Assembly (NCBI GenBank): GCA_030407085.1
Contig: CM059585.1
Span: 97,372,501-97,436,500, forward strand
Direction: 5' to 3'
Source of the DNA: Trichopria drosophilae
Taxonomy: Eukaryota > Arthropoda > Insecta > Hymenoptera > Diapriidae
DNA length: 64,000 nt
Shown here: positions 36,967 to 47,305 of the stretch, in pieces
How the letters are laid out: the number at the start of each line of letters is the position of its first letter
Position numbering within the stretch: the stretch's first letter is position 1
The notes under the pieces: model-generated
What the model was told of the DNA's origin: nothing
The model's input: the letters and a program-made list of their open reading frames with translations, nothing else
Databases searched by the model: none
Program-made: the position numbers and the translations under genes

Positions 36967-38133
36967 GTCTATTACCCACATATCCCAAACTAAATCTAAA
37001 TTTTCCGTACTTAAGAATTAAAAGTAAACACGTCTAACGTATATCCTGTGCATATTCTCAGAATATTATATTTATTAATTTTTAATTTTTGAAATTTTCA
37101 AAATTCATGTAGGTCTTTATCGAACTCTACCTTCTGCTGATTATCTCGAAAATCCCTGAAAAATGTATAAAAGCGAGTACGGTTTTAATATTGTGCACTG
37201 CGGGTAACACAAATATCAGTTTATGTTATAAATGGTGTTCAACAGTGGTAAACCGATGGTCGGTGTCGCGCGTGTTCGCTATTTATTGTTAAGCGCCGCA
37301 CGCAGTGGACTACGACTGGATGGTGACCGCATGAGAGAACAGCTTGTTTTAAGATAATTAAATCATCTTAACAATTTAATAAAGTAATAAAATTAAATAA
37401 AACTATAATAAAATTAAAAATAAGAAAAAAATTAATTTTTTTGTAAAAAGAGAACAAAAAATGTTATAGTGGATGATATTTCTAATTTTATAGGATTAGG
37501 ATACAAAAATATTCATTGTATCTTATCCCTTTCGATCCACTCTGATTGGGATAGAAATGTATTAAATAAAATCGTGACAAAAAGAGGATACAAAAGTATT
37601 CATAAAATTCCTATCCTTTTCTATCCACTTTTTTAAGCAGGGATACTAGCTGGTAAATTTCCGGAGTCTGGGATAAAATTGCGTCATTGGTACATACGTT
37701 AGTAAGTATTTTTTTAATTCAGACATTATCGGAAGCCGAGAATACCCGAACATTCTTCAATCGGCAGATTTAACTAATTCGCATAAAGGGACGATTCTTT
37801 TTTAGTTGCAATTTATGATTTAAATTATTAAAAATTATGTCAAATTACTTTTGTTTTTAATTTAGTAAAACGATGTTATACAAATTATGTTTTAAAATAT
37901 ATAAACTTAATTATATTCTAAATTGGTAATAATAATTATGAAATAAGTAATAAAAATAATCGTAAGTGAGAAATTACCATGTTATTGTTAATTAATTGAA
38001 GTGTCTAACTTCTTCAATTTATTTCTTAAAAATAAAAACACATTCTCAAGAACAACATTAATTTGTTTTCCTCTCGCCGATAGGAGGCTACCCTACTGGG
38101 TTAAACATCGTTGTTTCAATTTTGTTTGCGAGT

Positions 38134-38272
38134 ACCCCTATTGAAAATATCCAGGTGGTTTTTCCACATGGTCAAACCACGTGGAATTACTAGGTCGCAA
38201 CCTGGACGTTTTGGAACATTTGACCAGGCCATCAGTTGGTCTCAACCACGTGGTCAAGACATTTTTAAAATA
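38134..38272. repeat. Half copy of the 35229-35622 element
   Basis: ATCCAGGTGGTTTTTCCACA, TGGTCAAACCACGTGG and CATTTGACCAGG match one arm of the nested element; the other arm is missing. Confidence 0.65.
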
Positions 38273-38664
38273 AAAAAAAAATCTGCGAAATTCAGTATGC
38301 GAACGCGGCTATCGATTAATGAGTTGAGGCGCTGGAAAGCATAACTGTGTGAAGTCACATGTCTCACCATTTCTATCTATTTCTACTTACTCATTCCATT
38401 AACAAAAATGGACGAAAGTTGGTAAAATTATTATTTTATTATTTTAATAGCTCTATTGCTACGTAACCGGGGAAGAATATTAACAAAAGTGGCAAAATCA
38501 ACCCGCCAGGGGAAATTCTTCCGGATGTCCACGACCCATACAGCATTTAAAAGTATAAAAACAAACGAATCTCATAAGTAAGAGCCGGAGTCTTTTCGGG
38601 CGAAGGTGACCCACGGTATAAACATTAGAAGCTTCTCTCCGTGTACAGACCGATCATTTAGCAA

Positions 38665-39383
38665 CCCAGCAATCGAACAAGGATTCGGAGGGATTCAAAA
38701 TTTGAATTCCTGCGAATGCGTAATTTGTCCTGGATTGAAATGGATTGAAATTTATTAAAATGGATTCATTTTGATTCACTCCTATGTCTGCGAATGCCTT
38801 TCAATCAAAGTAAATCCCATTTTCAATTCCTCTTTTTCAAAAAAAAAAAAAAAATATAAAAAAGCTTCTTTTTTATAATTCGCCTCTGTGGATTGAGAGG
38901 CATTCAGCAATACTTATTTTCGACATTATTATTTTTGGATTCAAATGAATTCACAGAGACTGATTTCATCTATTTGAATTCAGAGGCATTCAGCATTAGT
39001 CGTATTCGACATTATTATTTTTGGATTTATATGGATTCGCAGAGACTGGTTTCAGTATGCTTATTTGGATTCAAAGGAATTCAGCATTACTTACTTTCGA
39101 GACTATTATTTTTTGATTCAAATGGATTCGTAGAGATTGGTTTGAATTCGTGTTTTTGGATTTCGAGGCATTCAGTATTATTTAATATTCGGCGATATTA
39201 TTTTAGGATTCAAGTGCATTCGTAGGGATTAATATGAATTCTATTTTTCTAGATTCGAAGGGATTCAATATTTTACAAAATTATTTTTGATTTAACAGGG
39301 ATTCTGTTTGGATAAATTACAAATTCAAGTGAATCCATTTGAATCCTTCTTAATCAATTTCTAATCCTTTTTCGATTGCTGGG
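38665..39383. mobile_element. CCCAGCAATCGA-ended element, copy 1
   Basis: The ends CCCAGCAATCGAA and TTCGATTGCTGGG are inverted. The body has four to five imperfect tandem units of about 90-95 bases, each with GGATTCAAATGGATTC, GAGGCATTCAG and CGACATTATTATTTTTGGAT blocks. Noncoding. Confidence 0.75.
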
Positions 39384-39720
39384 AAGTGTTATCACAAATT
39401 TGTATTATTATTGTATGATCTCCACTCTAATGAATGCAATCATCTATATCACTATACCAAAGAAAGCAGGTAAGAACTACATAAATTAATAATTAAGGTG
39501 CAAAAATAGAATCTATAATTCTCAGGAATTTGCTTTTCATTTATATTATTTATTTTATATTAAATGTCAAAGCTCTCACGTAAGAGTTTCTTTCTGAGAC
39601 CTCATATTTGAGAGGTCTTCTAGAGCTCTTAAAATCGATGCATAAGTCTTCTAAAAGATTACTTTAAGAGCTCTTCTTGACAAGTATTTAAGAGATCTTA
39701 CAATTTTTAAGACTTCCCTG

Positions 39721-39985
39721 TCGGCCCGGGTCGACCTAAAATTAACCGGCAATTAACCGAATGCCGACTACGATCGATTTTCTGTTGTCTTTTCGGTCGA
39801 CTTACACGAAGTTGACCGAAAATCGACCGAAAAGACGACCGAAAAGACGACCGAAAAGACGACCGAAAAGACGACCGAAAAGACGACCGAAAATCGACCG
39901 TAGTCGGCATTCAGTTAATTGCCGGTTAATTCTGGATCAACTCCCTGCTCAAGTCGACCGATTTTCGGTCGACCCGGGCCGATCG
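39721..39985. mobile_element. GC-rich palindromic element with 12-base minisatellite
   Basis: The ends TCGGCCCGGGTCGACC and GGTCGACCCGGGCCGA are inverted. Inner arms (AATTAACCGGCAATTAAC, GAATGCCGACTACG) also mirror. The centre holds five exact copies of GACCGAAAAGAC (39825-39884). This makes long chance open frames on both strands (poly RRPK / SSFR). Confidence 0.8.
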
Positions 39986-40179
39986 GTTTCTTAAAGAGTT
40001 CATAAAGTTGTAACTTTGCTGTCTGAGAACTTTAGTTAGAAATAGCATTTTTCAATGAGAGAGTGTCCAAAAAATCATCCTAATTTGAAGAAGCACAATC
40101 TAGTAACAAACCAATGTAATGTAATCCCTATGGTTATGGCTTAGGCTTAGGTAGAAATATCTAAGGTGGTTCGTAGGGT

Positions 40180-40743
40180 CCCAGCAATCGAGATTGAATA
40201 GGATTTGATTGAAAATTTCAATTCATTTTGAATTCATACTTTGATTCCGTAAATGTGTATTCAAATGGATTGAATTCAGAAGAAAGGAATCCATCTGTAA
40301 TCAATTTTACGAGCACAATTACGAATACAATCGGAAGCAGTATAAGAATACAAATAAATACAGATTTATTCCAAGTTTATTTTTTGAAAGAAAACTTTTT
40401 TTGCATTGAAATGAATACGCTTAGATAGTTTTGAATCCGTAATGTTAAATACGGAGGCATTCAATATTTCGTTTTGAAGAAGGAAACTTTTTTTGGATTG
40501 AAATGGATACACTTGGATACTTTTGAATCCGTAATGTTGAATAAGGATGTATTTAAGATTTAATTTTTAAACAGAAAACTTTTTTTGGATTAATATGAAT
40601 TCAGAAAGTCACCTTTTTATTCGTATGAACGAATACAAATGTATTTACGTATTAAAATGGATTCACCGTTGACCTAAGTATGGATTCAGAATTTAATAAT
40701 TGAATCCAATTCTATACAACTCTATCCAAATTCGATTGCTGGG
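40180..40743. mobile_element. CCCAGCAATCGA-ended element, copy 2
   Basis: Same inverted ends as 38665-39383 (CCCAGCAATCGAG and TTCGATTGCTGGG) with an AATCC/GGATT-rich body. About three units share GAAAACTTTTTTTGGATT and TTTTGAATCCGTAATGTT. Confidence 0.75.
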
Positions 40744-41097
40744 GTGCAACTACAATGTCATCCTAAGGAATTTCCCTAGCGGGCTGGAGTTAGAGCCATT
40801 AAAAAAATGTTCGTCTTTAAATTTTTTCTAATAGAAATTAAATTATGTACGATTTTAGATTTTATCCCTATATAATAACCATATATTCATAAGTAACTAT
40901 ATGTAGTTACTATTTTATGGTTCTATCTTTATAACCCTAGGAGCAACTAAGAGAATTTTCTTATTGGTTGATGAAATTGGATAATTTTTGTTGTCGGCGC
41001 ATTGATAACTTAACCTATAAATGTAAACAAGAAACCGCTAATTTGCGCAAAAAACATTAAAAATATAATAAAACATTTGTAATTTCCTTTCGTAAAA

Positions 41098-42545
41098 ATG
41101 GATACCGATTCAGAATTAGAAGAAGACGAGGAAGAAATTCTCGTTTACGTTGATTTCGAAAGCTGTGCTACAAACAATATCCTTACAAGCGATAGCTTGA
41201 AATTAGAAATGATTGGGCTAGACTCCGATCATCCTGTTATGCAAGTAAATGGAAAAGTAAGTTATTAATTTAAAATTCTTCATATTATTTTTGTATTATA
41301 TTACATATGTATTACATACTTAATTTAGTTTTATCAAGGATCGTACGAGGATGCAGTTGGGACGTACATGTTCTTCGAAAATGATAAAAATCCAAAGGTC
41401 GATGATCCTGTTTTTGACATCACGCCAACTCTCAAGTACTTTAACAAAACCAGAAAAGTCTTAAAAATGCAACGAGCTTTTGGCATTCCGAGATGTGAAG
41501 TTATTGGTGATTCCGAACACAAGGATTGCGTTCCGAACATGGATACTCTAAAGGAAGCGGGTGTGCCAGTCAAGTATCAAGACAATGGTAAGAAAATTTT
41601 TATACTCGACACTAAATATGAAACAAAATAGACATTTAAAGAATATTTCTCTTATTCTTTTAAGATGATATTTCATTTATTTTTATAGCTTTATCGTTTT
41701 GGAAAACAATAAGAGACGGCAGACTAGATGCTTTAAATTCTTACATGGAAAAACAAAAGAAACGGGACGAGATGCGTTCGCTAGGAATAGAACCAGAATC
41801 AGAATCCGACGATGACAATCCATTTATGATGTACAAGTACACCGATTTTAAAAAACCCCACACTGACTCCAACGAATTTGATGAATTTCACGGGGAAAAT
41901 TTCGATACGTTAAAACCAAACATGAAATTACAAATGAACGTGCGTGATAATGAACCGATTCGTATGATTGAAAATCTCTCCATGGAGGATTCTGCGCCGT
42001 CAAGTTCGACGGGTATTGGATCTCTTTCATCTATCGAACTGAACGATAAAATAAAATCTACGAAACGTGTAAGAGAAAAGAAATCTGTTAAAAAACCAGC
42101 AAAACCGAAATGCAGAAAAGCAACGAAACTGCATTCACCTCAAAGCGATGAAAATGAAATATCGAATCAAGAGCTTTCAAATGCAGAAAATATGGATATT
42201 ACCGAAGAGTTTGTTCACGAGGAGAATCCGCAACCCAAAATACCCGAAAGTACGGAGGAAACGATCGATAACCGACATAGAAACAATACTCTACCGGAAA
42301 GAATTTATATAAAAATGGAAAGTCAAATGAATTCTGAAATGCCGGAAGCTTCAGATCCGTTGAACGATGGAGGTGAGCTCTTGCTTGTCGAACTGGGGAT
42401 GAATCCGGAATTTTCTGCTGCGTTAAAACAAAAGAAACAGGATAAACGCGAGGCTAAAATGCGGGAGATAAGCGCTCAGATGACCCAACTCGCAGAATCT
42501 TCCATAAGTGCTGACGTAATGGCAGACGATATCGATCAAAGTTGA
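41098..42545 (+). CDS. GTF3C6: General transcription factor IIIC subunit 6-like (TFIIIC 35 kDa), 3 exons
   Basis: Exons 41098-41256, 41329-41587 and 41689-42545 join in phase to 424 residues. The N-terminal TFIIIC_sub6 domain is visible: an acidic leader (SELEEDEEE), then ILVYVDFES, MIGLDSDHPVMQVNG and, across the first intron, FYQGSYEDAVGTYMFFE, matching the pattern of human GTF3C6 and yeast Tfc7/tau55. After the domain comes a long, charged, low-complexity tail with serine/acidic and lysine-rich runs (for example KSVKKPAKPKCRKATK). Human GTF3C6 is only about 213 residues, so the tail is an extension of unknown role. TFIIIC binds the A and B boxes of tRNA genes and recruits TFIIIB and Pol III. 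The donors are GTAAGT and GGTAAG; the acceptors are TTTAG and TATAG. It is convergent with the purine gene downstream. Confidence 0.9.
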
Positions 42546-42570
42546 TGGATTAAGAAAGTAAGTAAACGAA

Positions 42571-42576
42571 TTTATT
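42571..42576 (-). terminator. Likely polyadenylation signal of PPAT
   Basis: AATAAA on the minus strand, about 340 bases past the PPAT stop codon and only 26 bases beyond the GTF3C6 stop on the opposite strand. Using it would make the PPAT 3'UTR end close to or inside the end of the GTF3C6 coding region. Confidence 0.45.
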
Positions 42577-42913
42577 ACAAAATTTTTTTATAACAAAACA
42601 TCGAGCTGTACATACAGTTCCTCGCTTAAGATAAAATATACATACTCGCTTAAGAGACAAATAATTGCTTTATAAAAGTACATGAGAGTTGACGCGTTAT
42701 TGTATACAGACACTCGTATATCAACCACATCAAATTATTCGTGATCTGTCCAAAACGATTTTAAAAAGTAGTTTCTCAATATCTCCCTGGCGCAAAGGGC
42801 TCTGCTTGTAATCGACAACCTTCGCACTCGTCTCCACAGAAAAGTGGATTTGTAAATGCTACCAAGGCACCATTTCACAAATTAAGATTTCGCTCTGGCG
42901 AAGTTAAGATTTT

Positions 42914-45900
42914 TCACCAATCTAAGTCACTCGGCAGCTCGTCAGGATACTCGCCGGTTAGGCAAGCGGTGCAGTGGCCGATGTGTGGACTGTCCCTGTC
43001 GTCCATTCGATTCCTTACAGCTTGAATCAGACCCTCCACCGATAAATAAGTAAGACTGTCTGCACCCACGTGTTTCGCTAGTTTTACACTATCCAGCCGG
43101 TTGGCTATCAATTCTTCTCTCGTCGGAATATTAATTCCCATATAACAAGGATACTTCAGCGGAGGCGATGCAATTCTTATGTGAACCTAATAAAAAGAAA
43201 TTTCATCGTTATTTTGCATCACAAATTTACATTTTTTTTGTACTAACCTCTTTCGCTCCTGCATCTCGCAGTAATTTAATGATTGGACCAATCGTATTTC
43301 CTCTGACGATAGAATCATCGATAAGTATCAATTTCTTTCCTTTCACGTTCTCCGATAAGGCTCCGAATTTTTTGGCCACGCCGAGTTGTCGTAGTCTTGT
43401 ACTTGGCTGAATGAATGTTCTTCCCACATATCTGTTCTTACACAGAACTTCGGCAAATGGAATGTTTGACTAAAAATAACAAAATTTGTACATTCTGCGA
43501 TATAAGTAAATGATAATTTTATCATTTTTATAAGAGTGCATGTAAATTATACCTCTCGTGCATATCCGTGTGCTGCTGCCGTACCGGATTCTGGCACCGA
43601 ACTGACAATATCAGCTTCAATGGGCGACTCTCGAGCAAGAACTCGTCCGCATTGCATCCTGACGGAGTATACCATTTGACCTAAGATAATTTTGAATAAT
43701 TTTAATATTTTAAGAATAAGTGAGCGTTGTAAAAGTGTATGAAGATATTTGCACAGTAGGACCTCTTATTAACGACTGGTTTGGTGCCTAGCCCTCCCCT
43801 CATACCTCTTACAAACGACTACTCGAGAGAGAAAGACTCTTCCACCACTCTCATGATTCTGACCAATAAGATGAGCTCTGTGGGCAGGGCGACGTGTTTC
43901 CATAGACAGACGCCCAGTAGAAGGGATAAGGAGAGGAGTGATTTTCTGTCATACATGAGAGGTGTCGTTAGTGGGAGTGTCGTTAGTGAGAGGTCCTACT
44001 GTAATTCAAAATATGCATCAATTGACCAAAATGAGTTTCCTTACCTTCGAAAATGCTGTCGCTTCTTGCGAAATAGACGTATTCAAAGATGCAGAAAGCT
44101 TGAGGTTTGTTACGCGGCCTGTCGATAATGTCGATTGTTTTGATACCTTCGCGAGTCATTTCAACAATTTCTCCAGGAAATACTTCCCGAACGTACCTAG
44201 CGCCAATGCTGAGGAATCCGCATGATTCCGATGAAATTACCCAACCGTCAGCATCGACATTTTCATCGTCGGAATCGTTACCTAAAAATTTATCATTTTT
44301 TAAAAATGGACCTAAAATCTCCAGTAAATGACGAACTTCTCGATAGATGGCGTTGATTGCAATATGTTCCCGCTAGCTGGGATTGGTATGTTTTAGGTTA
44401 GGTATGAGATTCTTACCCCCTAAACGGCCGATTGGTACGATTTTCCCAATGCAGAGCGGACGATTTCCGTAGGGATCTCTTACGCCGTAGATTCGGTCTT
44501 TTTGCATTATAACCAGGGAATACGACAGTGGCGCCAATTGCATCAAATGTTTGATCCTCGCCGGCCAGTCCGGACCGTTGAGTTCGCCTTCTGGTGGATT
44601 CAGGCAAAGGGCCTGCGTGATCAATTCCGAATCCGAATGCGTTGAAAGACCAACTCCACGTCCCAATACCTAAACAATTCGTTTTATAGGTTATATTTAT
44701 TACTTTTTTTATTTTCGTGCCCAGATAGCACGTCGTGAGTCTCACGATATCCTCATGTTTGAGATCTCACTTATGAGTTCTTATGTGGATACATATGAGA
44801 GTTCAAAAATGTGTCAAATATACGACTGCGCACGCGCAAAAAATCTCCGCTTCTGCGCACATATGAGACTTTTGTGATACTTGTCATGATTGGCTAATAG
44901 TTTTGTTGCGCAACCAATCGGCGTCGGGTGGAATGCACTTGCGCGAGTTATTTAATAAGGCAAAACTCATACCCAGATAGCAACGTGAGTTCATATTGGA
45001 TGCATAATGACACTCATAAATGAGACTAAAGCGCACGTTTGCGCTCCATGTTAGTGCTATTTGTGTCCTCCAATCGGATGACAATTGTCACTCACATTTG
45101 AGTCTTGCCTTATTGAATAATTTGCGCATGCGCAAACCACTACTTTGCACCCGACGCCTATTGATTGCGCACCAAGAATATTAGCCAATCATAACAAGTA
45201 TCACAAAAGTCTCAAATGTGCGTAGACGCGGAGATTTCTTGCGCATGTGCAGTCCAATCCCGTATATTTTACACATTCCGGAACTCTCATATGCATTCAC
45301 ATAAGCACTCATAAGTGAGATCTCAAACATGCGGATATCCTGAGACTCACGTCTTGCTATCTGGGTATGAGTGACAATCGTCATTTGATTGGAGGAGACA
45401 AGTAGCACTCACATGGAGCGCAAACGTGAGCTTTAATCTCATTTGTGAGTTCTATTATGCAGCTTATGTGAACTCGCGTTGTCCGCGTGGACAAATTAGA
45501 ATAAGAGAAGGACTACTGTATCACAGAACACTCATTTATGCGTTGAAGCGGAGACTTTTTGCGCATGCGCAATGCATTAAACTCTCATTTGAAGTCTCAT
45601 TTGAACTCATATACGCACTCACAAATATGAGATCTTATATATGCGCCTCGCGTGAGACTCACGACTTGCTTTCTTTTTTTATGAATATTTTTCTTATTAA
45701 AAAGTGCATAAAATTACCCTAACCTCTAAAAATGTCCAATTCTGGTTTCATATTTACTGATAAACACGATAAAAAACAAATTGCGTTTACAATATGGCCG
45801 ATAAAAGATATTAAAATTCTGGGACAGAAAAGTTCGTCCTGCAATGGACCTCGTTTTTATATACGTTATACTTGATCATGACATTTTTTAGAGGTTATGG

Positions 45901-47305
45901 TGACTATATATGACACAACAATCTTGAAGAATTTTATGCACTTTTGGTTGAAACCTGGAGTAATTTCCATTACATTTTTAAGATAAAAACATTTATAAAA
46001 AAATTTTTGATGTTTTTCTATTTACAAGCTCCAAAAATTTACCATTTTCCTCAACGATTCGGTGTTGACGAGTTCGCCATTGTGAGCCACCGCCATAGCT
46101 CCATGTGCCGTATGTACGACGAAAGGTTGGCAGTTTACTTCTTCGCTAGCTGCACTAGTGCTGTACCTGGTGTGGCCAATACCGAGGTTTCCTTTGAGTT
46201 TTCTCATACTGTCGTCGTTGAAGATGTTGTTGATCATCCCCATGCCTTTATGGGAGTGAAAAGACTTTGCGCAGTTGCCTTCGCTGGTGACGATCCCCGC
46301 ACTTTCTTGTCCACGATGTTGCAAAGCTACCAAACCTGCAACGGAAAAAGGACCATTTTAAAATGGAAAATTTGGAATTGATCTAACCTCCAAAAACTTC
46401 CTAACCTTAAAAAACATGGCTTTATGTGGAGGGCAACTTTTTGACGGATTTATTTGGTCCCTCAGGATCGCTGATTGCGAATTTCAAGTCAATTATTTCA
46501 AAATGGCGGATCCAATATGGAAGACAATTTAAAAAATTGGTTCTAATTTTTATAAAAATAATTTTTTGGTCACTGCATACGAGTATTAAGTTAGGGTTTC
46601 AACATTTATTATGGCCTTTTGATGTTTATAATGATGAATGTTGTGTATCGAGCGAAGGAATTTTTATAAGAGCTATAGGATAAAATTGGGTCGTACAATT
46701 TTGTTGTTTTTTAGGAATTATATTCATTTTGACGGGTTTGTCCATTTTCATGAAAAAAATCCCCATTATATTTATTCTGAGTTTAAGAATCTATACATTT
46801 TCATAAAAATTGGAATATTTTTTGTTTAATCATCCGTCATTTTATTTTTCAAAGTTAAAACTAAAGTGTTTTTCACGAACTCATCCAACAAGTTTTTAGC
46901 GATTAAAAAAGAAATCTTATCATGGAATCAATTCAGAATTTGTAAGAATCGTTCGATAACGATTAAAGTTTCATGTTCGATCTAACCAAGAGATAAATCG
47001 ACGACATTTTTTAATGCAATACTAAAAAAAGTTAGCCCGAAGTTCTCCAAATGTTTTTTGAAAGAAAATAAGTAAAATTTTGATTGTATAGATAACTTAC
47101 CAAGACAAACGACCTGACCAACATCCAGCTGGGAGGGCCATTCCCCGGCGGCGATGCAGCCGAAGACGCCGCACTCGTGGGTAAGTCCGGATCCCCTTTG
47201 TCCTCTGGTCTCGCCCTTGCTGCGGGGCCTAACTCGTACATCGTCCACGGAGAGTCGGGACATGGCTTCGGTGCAGGGTGTCGCGTTCTCTTCGCAGTGC
47301 GACAT
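42914..47305 (-). CDS. PPAT: Amidophosphoribosyltransferase (PRPP amidotransferase), 7 coding exons
   Basis: Exons 47305-47101, 46335-46043, 44669-44417, 44281-44045, 43680-43553, 43469-43248 and 43186-42914 join in phase to 536 residues (human 517). The enzyme converts PRPP and glutamine to 5-phosphoribosylamine, the first committed step of purine synthesis. An N-terminal propeptide of 44 residues precedes the predicted nucleophile Cys45 in HECGVFGC. Other glutaminase signatures are [24 protein letters not shown] and VAHNGELVN. The PRPP site is [13 protein letters not shown] (DDSIVRGNT at 423-431). Likely Fe-S ligand cysteines are Cys314 ([10 protein letters not shown]), Cys460 (KYPCYMGIN) and Cys518/Cys521 (HCTAC). 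I chose ATG 47305, 15 codons before a second in-frame ATG. A CTCAG acceptor just upstream (exon from about 47319 or 47313) suggests a separate 5'UTR exon. Drosophila has two paralogues (Prat, Prat2); I cannot assign between them. Intron 2 is 1.4 kb and carries palindromic elements. Confidence 0.95.
43754..44001. mobile_element. pogo-like MITE in PPAT intron 4
   Basis: CAGTAGGACCTCTTATTAAC at the left and inverted GTTAGTGAGAGGTCCTACTG at the right bound 248 bases. It shares the CAGTAGGACCTC end with the element at 31703-32166 but has a different body. Confidence 0.8.
44720..45672. mobile_element. Interleaved CCCAGATAGCA palindromes in PPAT intron 2
   Basis: Arm A (44720-44965) has an inverted partner A' ending CTATCTGGG at 45365. 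Arm B (44972-45095, also starting CCCAGATAGCA) has an inverted partner B' at 45364-45482. A further A'-like arm lies at 45520-45672. The arms contain GAGATCTCA, TGCGCATGCGCAA and TCACTCACATTTGAG motifs. A pogo-type end (TAGAATAAGAGAAGGACTAC) lies between B' and the last arm. Confidence 0.75.
46440..46560. repeat. Dispersed CGCTGATTGCGAATTTCAAG repeat in PPAT intron 1
   Basis: Related to the units at 18960-19300 by CTCAGGATCGCTGATTGCGA and AAAATGGCGGATCCAATATG. Noncoding. Confidence 0.5.

Larger units (their letters stand above)
36028..37649. mobile_element. 1.6 kb TIR element carrying nested repeats
   Basis: CTAGTATCCCTGCTTAAAAA at the left and TTTTTAAGCAGGGATACTAG at the right are inverted; the match continues through GGATAGAAAAGGA. 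The body has many AATCCTATCCTTTT-type motifs on both strands. It contains a near-perfect palindrome (36321-36604) and a 183-base tandem duplication (36612-36966). No transposase was seen. Confidence 0.75.

Noticed and set aside
38540..38640. TATAAAA with a heat-shock-like AGAAGCTTCT downstream
   Set aside because: No gene follows in either direction; the next sequence is a transposable element, so a promoter call is unsupported.
39707..39994. Open frames encoding RRPK and SSFR repeats
   Set aside because: They are products of the 12-base minisatellite in a palindromic element, open on both strands by repetition.
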